The notes under the pieces: generated by a model | Databases searched by the model: none | The model's input: the letters and a program-made list of their open reading frames with translations, nothing else | Told to the model about the DNA's origin: nothing | NCBI GenBank assembly: GCA_947561395.2 | Contig: OX387186.1 | Location: forward strand, 9,351,888-9,415,887 | Origin: Buxus sempervirens | Taxonomy: Eukaryota > Streptophyta > Magnoliopsida > Buxales > Buxaceae | DNA: 64,000 nucleotides | Reading direction: 5' to 3' | Made by a program: the position numbers and the translations under genes | Shown: positions 11,358-21,745 of the stretch, piece after piece | How the letters are laid out: every line of letters starts with the position of its first letter | Numbering within the stretch: the first letter of the stretch is position 1

Positions 11358-11777
11358 TTAACCCCCAGACCTTTCCCTAGATGGAAATTGTATTTTTCTC
11401 AGCACTTTCTCCACCATTTTCTCAGCACTGGTCATTTTCCCTTCCTTATCCTGATACCCCCCAGGTATGAAAGTTACGGTTTCAAATTGGAAAGAGTGAA
11501 ATGCAATTTTATCTGCAGTCATCTCAATGTTTATATAGGGTACATCAGGGGACACTATGGGAAGAATCAAATTCTCAGCTAGGATCGTTATCACCTTTTG
11601 CCCTCTGATGTATTTTACTCTCTGATGGAAGGTAGATGGTATGGCCCTAGCTGTGTGTATCCACGGTCTACCTAGGAGTAGGTTGAAGGCTGCTGGTATA
11701 TCTATCACTTCGAATATGATACTGAAGATATACGGTCCAATAAAAATAAACAAAACATGAACAAATACACAAATCAA
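11358..11777 (-). pseudogene. Retroviral-type aspartic protease, C-terminal part
   Basis: Minus-strand frame with [20 protein letters not shown], the conserved flap-to-C-terminal motif (..LLGRPWIH) of plant gypsy proteases. The catalytic DTG/DSG segment and all of gag are missing: about 80 bp upstream (at 11815) the frame meets the primer-binding site and LTR. So roughly the first 1-2 kb of coding sequence has been deleted. The first residues of this frame are leader sequence, not protein. Confidence 0.75.
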
Positions 11778-11789
11778 GGCTTAAATCCA

Positions 11790-11815
11790 CTAGTGTCCCC
11801 AGAGGAGTTGCCAAT
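11790..11815 (-). promoter_or_regulatory. Putative primer-binding site next to the 5' LTR
   Basis: Immediately inside the LTR the minus strand reads TTGGCAACTCCTCTGGGGAC, starting with the TGG that pairs with tRNA CCA ends. This is the expected location of the minus-strand primer site for an element transcribed leftwards. The matching tRNA species (tRNA-Arg is usual in Ogre/Tat elements) was not verified. Confidence 0.6.
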
Positions 11816-14032
11816 TGTGAGACATGGAAAATCAAATTAATAATTCCCTAATCATTACACGGGATTAAGAAAATCAAGGAGTCACCACCATTCCTTTTTA
11901 GGTGTGAATGGACACCAAAATAATCAAATAAAATACAAAAGGCAAAACTAGAATTAAAAAAATAACTCTACTTTAAAATTAAAAACTAGAGATGGATAAG
12001 GAGATTAGGTTATGAATATAGGAAGGTATTAGGCACCCCTATTCATCCACATAAGGTGGTTGCCAAGTATTGTTCATGCTTTAAAAAAAGGTTTGCTAAC
12101 AAAAATCAAATCAAAAGTAAAGAAAAGGAGTAAAGAGATGTATGACTTTTTCTATATGAATGGCCCAATTAAATCTGGACCCTTCATATAAATATGCCAT
12201 CCTTAGGGTTTCATGATTGTGAGACATGGAAATGTCATCTAGGATGACTTCCGATATCGTCACGCGGGGATCGATAAATGTAAAGAGTCGCCACCATCCA
12301 TCTTAAGGTGTGAATGGGCACCAAAAGGTTCATAGAAACCAAATAGAGCCAAAGTAGCTCTAATACCAGGAAAAATCCAGAGATCAGGTAAAGGGGAATT
12401 ATTTATGAGCGGGGGACGGTGTTAGGCACCCCCACTCATCCGTCTAAGACGGTTGCCACATGCTTGTTTATGCTAAAGATTGTTTGCTAATAAAAAAAGA
12501 CAAAGGATGCTTAAAAGTAAGCAAAATGTAAGTGATTACTCCACCTGAGTAGTCCAATAAATATGACCTCTCTCCATGGATATATCACCTCTTAGAACTT
12601 CATGAGTGAATAAAAATCAAGGTAAAAATTGAAGCAAAACCAATTCAAGGCAAATCTGGAAAAATCAGATTATGAGAACTTGAAAGCTTCGATTAACCAT
12701 AACTCACTCAATTTAAATCCAAATCCAATGAAACTAAAGCCATTTGAAAACTGGTATATAATAGAGTATACAGTAAAAAATTCAGCTCAATCCGATTTAA
12801 AGCGAGAGAGAAATCCACATCTGAAATCTGCTGTTATAACTTGGAAAAAGTGTTAAGTAGGCATTTTCAAATTCCTATTCGTGGAGTTTGACTCAATAAA
12901 AATCCATGAAAATTGGTATGGAGGAAGTATGTTGTGCCATCTTCCCAAAAAAATAAGTCTCACCCCAAACTCTATCCGGATGTGGCTTGTGTGCTTTCTT
13001 GAACAGGCCTAAAAGACCACAGATTAGCTCTGGACTATGCCAGCGAGCAGCTCTGAGTCCATCAAGCACACAAGCCTCAAATCAAATCGAAATTTGCTGA
13101 AACCAGTTGGAAATGAAAATAGACTTCTCAAGGAAAACTCAGAAACTGAAATCACTCAAAACGGATTAAAATTGAGTAAATGGTGCACAATCAAAGCGGC
13201 AAGTTCAGCAATCTGGACTGAACTGACTTGCTGACTTTGAATAGATGGTGTCAAAAATTGGCTCCATAAAAATGAATGAAAATTTCCAGATACAAATTAG
13301 GCTTTCCCATCTATCACATGTCTTTGGAATCACTCAAAAATTCATCCGGAGGATGAAGTTATAAGCATTCTAAGACATGGTACAGATGCTGCCCTGTTTT
13401 GAAAAACCTTGAGTAAAAGTGTGAAACCAGTGTATGTGTGCAAGTGGATTCGACCAAAATAACTTGAAATCATGAAAAGCAACTCATGAAGTCCTAGAAA
13501 TTCATTCTAAGGCCAGAGATCTCAGATTTTCCATATTGAGAATGGAGAATCTAAGATCTAGCCTATTTGATGCAAAACAGTGAAAAAGTGTGTGATATTG
13601 GTAAAAACACATCTCTAGGAGAAAATTAAAATCCATTGCTATTGAGAGCATGGATCATGTTGATTTCTCCAGATTCAAATAGCACAAATAATCAGCATAT
13701 AAAAATAACATGCAAATCATTCAAGGTAGGTTCTAGCCTAAAGGATCCATTCCATCTTCCTTTTCCCAAGGCTCTCTCTTCACGTTTTACGGCTAGAGAG
13801 GATTCCCAGGTACTTTGGAAGAGGTTTGGGGCTTGCAAACAATCACCAAATGGCCTTACACTACAGAAAGGTAGAAGTTGGGAGTTGAAATGTAAAGGAG
13901 AAGCAAGAAATGAAATGGAGCTTTACCTTTGGTAGCTTGAACACTTGAGGTAGCAATCCAGCAGAGTTTCCCTTCTTCTTGCAGAGCTTCCAAGCTTCAA
14001 ATTCTCAGCCATTTGCAAGAGGAGGACCCCTC

Positions 14033-14040
14033 TATTTATA
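14033..14040 (-). promoter_or_regulatory. TATA box of the nested solo LTR
   Basis: TATAAATA on the minus strand (GGCCTATAAATAGAGG context). It gives the solo LTR the same orientation as the LTR it sits in and lies 201 bp from the nearest unit of the palindrome cluster. Confidence 0.65.
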
Positions 14041-14240
14041 GGCCAAGCCAGGGGTAGAAGAGTCCCAAGGGTAGGCCAAAAAGCCTTCTAGATTATTCCA
14101 ATTCTCCTCCAAGGCTTGAATTGGAGTAATTCAGCAAGTTTCGGAGGGTGAAATGGGGAATTCAAGTCCCTGAGAGAGAGGTAATATGCGTAAATAAGGC
14201 TCAGAAATCGAGCCATTTCGCAAATCCTCGAAACAGCCAA

Positions 14241-14508
14241 AACCGCATACTCAGTGCGGTTTCAACAGAACCGTCACTATAAGTGCGGTTTCCATGCAAA
14301 TTCATCTCAACCGCACATACAGGGCGGTTCCAATTCAGTTACGCTCGTCATGATTGCTGTCGACGTGTCTCAATGGCTGAAGCTTCCGGAAGCCACGTGG
14401 CAGCTCACGCAACAAGCATGAACATCAACCGTGCTGTGTATGCGGTTGCAATCGTACATACAGGACGGTTGAGACCAAATTCACCAAAACCGCACATATA
14501 CTACGATC
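14241..14508. repeat. Palindrome cluster in the solo LTR (6 units)
   Basis: Units of about 21 bp of the form AACCGCA-N7-TGCGGTT: 14241-14261 (perfect arms), 14269-14290, 14309-14329, 14427-14447, 14449-14471 and about 14487-14508. The later ones carry arm mismatches. All lie upstream of the minus-strand TATA box. The loop text (CATACAG, CATATA) is also partly shared. No known function can be assigned. Confidence 0.8.
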
Positions 14509-14551
14509 AGCACCTTTTTGGTTGGTTTTGACCCTTAGCTGCACAGGCCAG

Positions 14552-14634
14552 GCTTATTTACATGTAATATCGTTTAAGTAAATGTCCTCGTATTTTTTAA
14601 TCTCCATTTACTTAAGATATTACATGTAAATAAG
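14552..14634. repeat. Long foldback with 31-33-bp arms inside the solo LTR
   Basis: Arm 14552-14584 (GCTTATTTACATGTAATATC..) pairs with 14604-14634, differing by a 2-nt gap, around a 19-nt loop. A run of about 19 C residues follows at roughly 14641. The equivalent stretch of the other LTRs lacks it, so it could be a tiny inverted-repeat insertion or an LTR-specific hairpin. Confidence 0.8.
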
Positions 14635-15947
14635 CAAACACCCCCCCCCCCCCCCATTTGAATCCATTAAAAATATTTCCAGACCCAAATTCCAAGTGAA
14701 TAAAAAGTCAACTTTCCAGTTCCAGGCTAAATTCCGGTTTTTCAGGTCCGGTAAAAAGATTCAACATGTTGATACAAAGGTATTTATCAAGATTAAAAAT
14801 CTCAAAAAATTCATTTATGCAATAACATTGCTAAAAACCTAATTACCGGGAAAAATTATCTTCAAATCTTGCTTTAAAAAATATTTCATTTTCTGGGGTC
14901 AAAAGTCAACAAAATTCAACCCGAAAAAGTTTAACTTTGCATAAAATATTGAATTTGGGCCTTTTCCTTTGCGGCTTTGGATTCAAATGGGTTAAGGATC
15001 TTAAACCCAATGCTAAGAATTGAAAATTCCAATAAAATATTTCTCTCCTTCAAGACTTATAAAAAATCGTGCAATTTTGAGGTGTCTACAATGATTGAGT
15101 AAGAAATCATGATAAAGAAAACAAACCTAAAGTAAAACTTGAAAAAAAAAACCTTGTTTTAGGTTAAATCATTGAAATCTTGGAACTACATGATAAGAAT
15201 TAAAAATCTTTTGACAAAAAAAATTGAAGAATAAACCTGGACTATTTAAGGTACAGATCTGGACCAGATCTCTCATTAGTTGAGAGACCTAAACCACATA
15301 CACCCATGTTGATGAAAAAACATCAAAAATGGAAAGTTTAGACCATAGGATCCTCTCTCAAATATTAAAAAAACTTAAAAATCACCTCATGAAACCCTAG
15401 AGGTTACTTTAAGGCTTCTGATTTCATATCTATCATATTGATCATGGAGATCCAAAATCCTAGCCTAATAATAACCAAAAGAAAGAAAACAGTGAGGTGG
15501 GTGTAGTTATGTGGAAAATCAAAACTCTAGGAAGAAAAGTAGATCTGATGCTATGAACAGCATAGATCCACGATATTCCACTAGATTCAGAAATAAACAA
15601 TAACACAACATAAACAGAATAGTAAAAGATACATATAAGAGATTATAACACATAGGGTTCTATCCTAAGGATCAATTCTTGTTCTCTTTTCCCCTAACTC
15701 TCTCTTCATATTTTACGGCTAGAGAGAATGCTTGAGGTACTTGGAGTTAGGTATTTTGTTACAAACACAAAGTAGGCCTTATTCTACAGAAAGGGAGAAG
15801 ATCAAACTACCCTAGAATTTAAAAACAGAAAAGGAAAAGGGAGAGAGGCTTACCTGAGTTTGAGAATGCAGAAAGGCAGGGGTTCCCTTCTTCACTTGGA
15901 GCTCTTCTAGCTTCAATTCTCAGCCATTTGCTTAAGGTGAAACCCTC

Positions 15948-15955
15948 TATTTATA
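15948..15955 (-). promoter_or_regulatory. LTR TATA box (5' LTR copy)
   Basis: TATAAATA on the minus strand, equivalent to 3510-3517 of the other copy, within the element's own 5' LTR. It is in the right place to start transcription toward the pol genes. Confidence 0.65.
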
Positions 15956-16160
15956 AGCAAACCCAGGGGCATGGTTTGTTACAAGGGTATGCCAAATTAG
16001 GGTTCTAAAATGTTCCAACTCAGTTTCAAAACATGAGTTTGAGTAAATCTAAAAGCCAACGGAGGGAAAAAAAAATGGAAGATCACATCTCCTAGAGAGA
16101 GGTATGAGTGGTAAATAAGGCTCAGAAATCGAGCACTTGCAAATTTGCACAAATTGCGCG

Positions 16161-16264
16161 TGACCGCATATATATTGCGGTCATGCCTTGACCGCATACT
16201 CTATGCGATCAAATATAAACCGCAGATTAAATGCGGTCAAGGCAAATCCGCATTTTTAATGCGG
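16161..16264. repeat. Palindrome cluster in the 5' LTR (4 units)
   Basis: TGACCGCA-N7-TGCGGTCA (16161-16183), TTGACCGCA..TGCGATCAA (16188-16212), ACCGCA-N7-TGCGGT (16219-16237) and CCGCATT..AATGCGG (16248-16264). The arms are more regular than in the partial copy at 3720-3796, where C-to-T and similar changes have eroded them. That suggests the perfect palindromes are ancestral. Confidence 0.82.
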
Positions 16265-16346
16265 GCAGCACAGGTTTGACCAATTTTTCTCAATTAAATA
16301 TTTTTAATTATTTTCTCATCTTGCAGTGCAATTTGGGGTGTCTACA

Positions 16347-18504
16347 CTCGCCGTAGCCTTGCCTTTCTCATCTCATGTTCGCTGACGATATCATCTTGTA
16401 TGGACACGCAAACAGTAGAGAGGCTCACACTATGGTAAGGCTTTTACACAAATATTGTTCAGAATCTGGTCAAGAGCTAAATTGCTCTAAATCTGCCATA
16501 CACTTCAGCAGAAATACCAACAATCATCTTAAGGCTGAAATCCGACATATGTTTAACATTGCTTCGAATAGTAAAGTTGACTGATATCTTGGTCTTCCGG
16601 TGCTCTCTAAAAAACCATCTCCAAAGGACTGTCGTCTCTTGGTTGCTAAGGTTGAAGAGAGACTTTCAAGCTAGAAAGCCCTCCTTGTTTCACAAATGGG
16701 GCGTACTACTTTAATACAATCGGTCATTTCTGCAATTCCCATCTATTATATGCAATGTTTTCGTCTCCCTTCAACAATTCTTGACAAGTTGGATCAGATA
16801 GCGAGGAAATTTTTTTGGAGAAAGGGTCCGGATCAGCAAGCAGTTCCTACTATATGTTGGAACAGGATTTCTTTACCTCTGCGCAATGACGGCTTGAATT
16901 TAAAACGTGCTGATCTTTTCAATAAAGCACTTTTATTGAAAGCTGTTTGGCAGCTCCATTCTTCACATTCTAGCCTTTGGAAGTCTTTAATGAAATCTCT
17001 GTATTTTCCAGATTGTTCCTTTTCTGAAGCTGCTGTAAAGAGAAAGCATTCCTTTATCTGGAAACAGCTCAACAACTAAAAGATTTCATTCTTCAGGGGT
17101 CAACTTGTCAGATAGCAAATGGAGAACGATTGGATCTCTTTCAAGATTCATGGCTACAATGTGGAGAAATTCTTCCAACACCTGCCACTGATTACAGAAA
17201 CAAGCACATCTCTCGGGTAAGTCAAATCATAAATTCTAATACAGGCAATTGGGACATACAGTTAATTAATTCCTTGTGGCCACCTTCTGTTGTTTCAAAA
17301 ATTTTAGCTACCCCTATTATTCCTTTACTAAACCAAGATAAGCCAATTTGGCGCGATACTTCAAATGGGGTGTTCTCGGTGGCCTCCGCATATCGTCTTC
17401 TAAGCCACTCTGATTCCCATCATGAAGACACTTTCTGGCTTAGAGTCTGCCATCTCCAATGCCCAGCAAGATATAGGCTGTTTTTATGGAAGAGTCTACA
17501 TGGAGTTTTACCTACTGCAAAACTCTTAGCGTCGAGATTGCCGAATATTCATAGCTCTTGCAGTTTCTGTAATGCAATGGAAGCATCAGTTGAGCATATC
17601 TGGCTTGATTGCCCTTCCTCCCGAGCTGTTTGGCTAGCTACAATTGGAGGTACTCTTCAAAGCTCAAGCCCTACCCATTCTTTCAATCTTTGGTTTCGCC
17701 ACTTGGCAAAACAGGCTGCTCATATTAGAAACATCAGATCTGATTTTTTTTTAGCTAATATTTCTTTATTTGGATGGGTCTTATGGTCCCATCGGAATAA
17801 GATACGGTTTGAGAATAGCAGCCCTAATGTGTTTCAGGTGATCCAACAGTGTAACTCACTGTGTTCAGAATTTGCAGTCCTCTCAGAAGCACAACATACC
17901 AGGCAGAGTCCAAAGGTACATGTTCAGGTCCAATGGCATTGTCCCTCTCAAATGTTTATAAAATTGAACTTTGACGGTGCGTTCAGGCGGTCGAATGGTA
18001 AAGCTGGTATTGGGGTTGTCGCAAGAGGATGGGATGGTTCCTTTATTGCTGCTGTAGCATCTGTTTGCTATGCAGAATCTTCCTTACAAGCTGAAGCAAC
18101 TGCTGTTGTTGAAGCCATCCGTTTAGCTGTTTCTCGTGGTTTTCTCAATATTATCTTAGAAGGTGATTCGCTGGTGTTAATAAAGTTGTTGAAAGCGACT
18201 CAAGGAGGATGGCCAGATGCCACTCATGTCCCTTGGAGAATTTATCCTCATCTAGTTGAACTACATCATTCCTGGTCTAAGTTTCTTTCTGTTCGTATTC
18301 AACACACGTTTCGTGAAGGCAATGTTGCAGCGGATTACTTGGCTAAATTTGGAATAGATGCCTATCCGTGTTTTTGGATAGCTAGACCGCGTAGGGGCTT
18401 ATGTAACGTCTTATTTGACGATGCAAGGGGCCTTGTATCTATTCGAACGATTTCAAATTAATAAAATTTTGTTCTTCTGGTTTGACTATCAAAAAAAAAA
18501 AAAA
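16347..18504 (+). mobile_element. LINE (L1-type) remnant: RT C-terminal half, zf-RVT and RNase H, poly(A)
   Basis: Starts in the RT catalytic region (FADDIILYGHAN at 16375) directly against the LTR and continues to QMGRTTLIQSVISAIPIYYMQ, which has stops near 16582 and 16672. After a +1/-1 frame change at about 17076 comes a 443-residue frame (17130-18461). That frame holds a zinc-binding reverse-transcriptase domain (FWLRVCHLQCPARYRLFLWK, SSCSFCN..EHIWLDCP) and a plant LINE RNase H with FDGAF, AEAT, EGDS and AADYLA as D-E-D-D. The stop at 18459-18461 is followed by a short 3' UTR and A-tail (about 18491-18504). The 5' half is absent. Inactive. Confidence 0.9.
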
Positions 18505-18578
18505 GACGAGGACGTTGGGGCTCAAAAAAAGAGAGAAGAGGGTTAGCTTGGGAGATTATTTCGTTGCATTCTATAAGT

Positions 18579-19209
18579 TAGGATTACTTAATAGGCCGGC
18601 CAGTACGGTACGGGCATGATTAGCCTGTCCTTGTAGAGCCGCGAGTCGGGCACGACGTGGCTCGCTGCCAAACTGGTCGCGTTGTGCCTGGTCTGTCACC
18701 GAAAACCTAGGCACGACTAATGCTAGGCTATGCCGTGCCTAGCGAGTCACATAATAAATGCTTTAAAAAATTCAAAAAAAAAATAGAAAAAAGGAAAATA
18801 AATAAATAATACAAAAATTCTAAAAATATATATGTATTATTCACACACTTTTTTTTACATATATTAGGATACAATTTTCCCCAAACTTATAAAAAAAAGG
18901 TAAAAAAAGTTTAAAAAAGGCAAAAACCCCATTCTTTTTAACACAAGCCCGTGGGCAGACATTGTTTGGCACACTTAAAGCGTAACGTACTACCTGCGTG
19001 CTTTGAGGGCCACAACCCGTCAAGCCATCATGCCTGACATGCCATGCCTTGACATGCCAAATACTCAATACCCCAAGCACGGCACGACCCGCTAGGGGCC
19101 ACGGGCCGTGCCATGCCATGCCATGCCATGTCCGCAAGCGGGTCGAGCACGCTTTAAGAGTGTTAGGCCGTGCCATGCTTATGCCGGCCCGGCCCAATAA
19201 GCAACCCTA
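18579..19209. mobile_element. hAT-like non-autonomous element rich in GGCACGGC
   Basis: Ends are TAGGATTACTTAATAGGCC and the inverse GGCCCAATAAGCAACCCTA. The 8-bp flanks CTATAAGT and CTGTAAAC agree at 5 of 8 positions. The interior is low-complexity GGCACG/GCCATG repeat plus an A-rich middle. The frames at 18841-19240 are composition artefacts. No transposase. The hAT assignment rests on end sequence and 8-bp spacing only. Confidence 0.5.
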
Positions 19210-19744
19210 CTGTAAACTATCCTTTACATACCCTATTTGAGTTAAATTGCTGTACACGTAGCATATTCTATCAAGACCCGACTCTTGACGTGGCTCAATT
19301 TTTGAGCTTGTAGATGGTAATAGTCACATAATACGTTTTTTCTATTTTTTAATTAAAAAGCTTTGTGGAGGAGGGAGAAGCTTTCTTGACCATGGACGAA
19401 TAGTGAAAGAAATCAGTGGAATGATGATAGGATTTGGGGACCACACCCTCATTGAACCTGAATATATATGTTTTTTTTTCATGAAAAAATAAAAAGAAGG
19501 GTACATTGGCTGCCCAACAGATTATTTCATTGCATTCTATAAGCTTTTTTTATTTACTGATTTTTAGGCTTATGCTTGCTATATATAACGTGCGGTGCCT
19601 CCTGTGAATTGCGCCAACAAAAATTTGCTACTTTCCTCGCTAGCCTTTACACATCAACGCCAAGGTCCATTAATAAGCAATTGAGATCCTGTACAACCTT
19701 TATCTATAACCTTATGTGAAGCCTGCATTGGAATCATGCCATGT

Positions 19745-21006
19745 TGTTTACACCCTATAGACCAACGAATAAGAGAAGGCCACGTGATACCTATGTGGTT
19801 TACTTAGGCCATGGCATCAATACACGTAGGCTTTGTATAGTTGGACAGGCCACGTCAACATACGCATAAACCAAGAGTACAGTTAAAGCCACGCAAGCCA
19901 ATGCGACAAACCACATTCACAATTATCATAAGATCGTGCCATCGGTAGTTCGAAAGTAACCTATTTTAAGATCGTGGCCGGGCGGTTATCTTTCTGGAGC
20001 AGAAGACTGAAGATGGCCAACCATCATGAAGATCGTGCAAGAGTAGGACGTTGAGCAACTGTCAAGGATTGGCTATAAAAGGCACAACTTCGAAGAACTT
20101 GATGACACAATCCATCCAACCGCAACCAGTTATAATATTATTTTGATCATCCGTGATCTTTATTCCCTCTCCTACACTGTAGCCAGAAGGATAAACTAGG
20201 ACTTCTCTCACTGCTTCCAGTCGCAATGACGCCTTAGACCCCTCTTTACTCCGATCAGTGCCAGAATCCTGCCACCGGAGAGTAAGTTAAGGCCGCCCCT
20301 GACTCGCAGTTCTGTACCCCAACACGGCTACAGAGTCCCGAGCAGCCGGTCCCGAGACTTGCTTTGATCAAGCCAGGTCACTTACGTGTTTTCGGTTAAA
20401 CAGCAATCCAAGGTGAACCCCCGAATTGGCTCTGCTAGTAGCCGCTTCCTTCCTCCTACTCTTATACCCCAATTACGGCTATAAGATCAGGACAGGCCGG
20501 TCCTGCGAGCTTTGTCAGCTTTTTTCTTACTTTTTGTTTCCTTTTGGGGATAATTTGTTGTAGTTATCGACCATCAGCCGATTTCGTATGTTGTAGTCCA
20601 CGGCCATCAGCCGATTTTATTATAAGAGAGTTTTGTGCCATTAGTTGCTTTCGCTTTCAAACACTTACAAGAACCCAAATGAAGACCGAACCCCTAGTTT
20701 TCATATTATTGCCTCACCGGTTTTATTACAGGTGACTTGCAATACGACTGAACCGACATCCCGGTTTAGATTCGGAACAGGTGCTCAGGGTTGAGACCTG
20801 ACCCGAAATCATTGTATCAAACGATACTGGCACGTCCGCACAGAGACATAGTACGACTGAACCGACATCCCGGTTTAGATTTGGAACAGGTGCCCAGGTT
20901 CAGGATCCAACCTGAAATCATTGTATCAAACGATACTGGCACACCCGCGCAGAGACACATCATCAACACGACCACGTATCCACACCGGCCCAATTTCGGA
21001 GAAACA
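19745..21006 (+). mobile_element. Solo LTR inserted in the MITE
   Basis: 1,262 bp beginning TGTTTACACC and ending GGAGAAACA, flanked by the 5-bp duplication CATGT (19740-19744 and 21007-21011). The unbroken element near 62 kb confirms both ends. A plus-strand TATA box (TATAAAA, 20074-20080) gives orientation. No coding sequence is present, and the retrotransposon family was not identified. Contains the 109-bp tandem duplication. Confidence 0.85.
20743..20960. repeat. 109-bp tandem duplication in the solo LTR
   Basis: Two adjacent copies starting ACGACTGAACCGACATCCCG at 20744 and 20853. Both contain AAATCATTGTATCAAACGAT and CAGAGACA. They have diverged by about ten substitutions, so the duplication is not recent. 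Confidence 0.85.
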
Positions 21007-21369
21007 CATGTGTATTGTGAATGGCACATATGTAAATTTTTAAACAGTCCTATGAAAAGCTGCGTATAAAGTTGTAGATAAAGGTCATTGCCATTGCCGG
21101 TCTTAGTCCGCTTCCAAATTTTTTTACGTTTTCCTATTTCCATGTCTTTGGACTTTTGCATTTGCCATTTTTTTGGGAATGGGAATCGAATAATTCTGAT
21201 TCTACTAGGTCGTCAAATATTCAAAACGGCCTGAGGCCATGATTTGATGGCTATCAAATTTAAGTACAGGGACGATGGTACTATTTAATTATATAAAGTC
21301 CAGTTGGTCACAGAGTCATACAAAGATTTTGTAAAGGGTGTAGATTATCTTATCTTTGGTTTTCTTACC

Positions 21370-21745
21370 TACTTTGATTCTAAATGGGACCGAACCCGAT
21401 TTAAACAGGTTTGGGTTGACCCGTATATTAATTGGGTTTGGTCAACCCGATTATGACCCTATCAATCCGACGGGTAACCCGATTTAAAAAAAGACCAATA
21501 AAAGTGTCCCGTCCCAATCCGATTAACCCACAACCCGACCCAAACTCAGTACAACCCGATCCAATTAACCCCCAACACTATTCTAATCATATTTTTTGAA
21601 TAATAAAAAAATAATAATAAACGGGTTGACGGGTTGAGTTCGGGTCGGGGGTTTTTCCAACCCGCCATAATCGGGGGTACAATCCGAACCAGAACCAATT
21701 AACCCCAACCCGATTATGACCCGACCCAACCCGCCCCATTGCGAG
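21370..21745. repeat. AACCCGA/TCGGGTT-rich repeat region
   Basis: Dense AACCCGA, CGGGTTG and related phrases around an A/T-rich centre (21600-21625), in both orientations. This resembles decayed non-autonomous DNA elements common in plants. No clear terminal repeats or target duplication were found. No gene. Confidence 0.45.

Larger units (their letters stand above)
12218..15090 (-). mobile_element. Solo LTR of a related element nested in the 5' LTR
   Basis: 2,873 bp from TGTGAGACATGGAAATG to GAGGTGTCTACA, flanked by the 5-bp duplication ATGAT (12213-12217 and 15091-15095). The empty site is present uninterrupted at about 2651-2660. No protein-coding region lies inside, so it is a solo LTR left by LTR-LTR recombination. 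Its ends resemble those of the host LTR, which indicates a related Tat family. A minus-strand TATA box is at 14033-14040. The small frames inside (12629-12856, 13037-13234, 13636-13935, 14283-14531) have no family features. Confidence 0.92.
11816..16346 (-). repeat. 5' LTR of the Tat element, interrupted by a nested solo LTR
   Basis: Starts TGTGAGACATGG at 11816 and ends GGTGTCTACA at 16346 (plus-strand view). Without the nested insertion and its duplicated target it is about 1.65 kb. On the minus strand it has TATAAATA at 15948-15955 and a palindrome cluster about 206 bp upstream of that box. It adjoins the primer site and protease on one side and a LINE RT frame on the other, so the element inserted into, or recombined with, a LINE. 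The copy at 2527-3905 shows the same LTR without the insertion. Confidence 0.85.
19682..21086. mobile_element. Short inverted-repeat element (MITE) split by an insertion
   Basis: 19682-19744 and 21007-21086 together match, in reverse complement, the uninterrupted 151-bp element at 61981-62131. Shared text includes TTTATCTAYAACCTTAT, GAAGCCTG, TCATGCCATGT, GTAAATTTTTAAACA and AAGTTGTAGATAAA. The break lies within ATGCCATGT|GTATT. The right terminal repeat decays after AAGGTC. Confidence 0.8.

Noticed and set aside
11292..11582. Plus-strand frame of 96 residues
   Set aside because: Antisense to the protease region; no domain.
14283..14531. 82-residue frame
   Set aside because: Lies across the palindrome cluster of the solo LTR; explained by the repeats.
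14641..14660. Poly-C run as a G-quadruplex signal
   Set aside because: A plain homopolymer; quadruplex formation cannot be argued from it beyond composition.
18841..19240. Frames on both strands, Ala/Arg/His-rich
   Set aside because: Low-complexity GGCACG/GCCATG interior of the hAT-like element.
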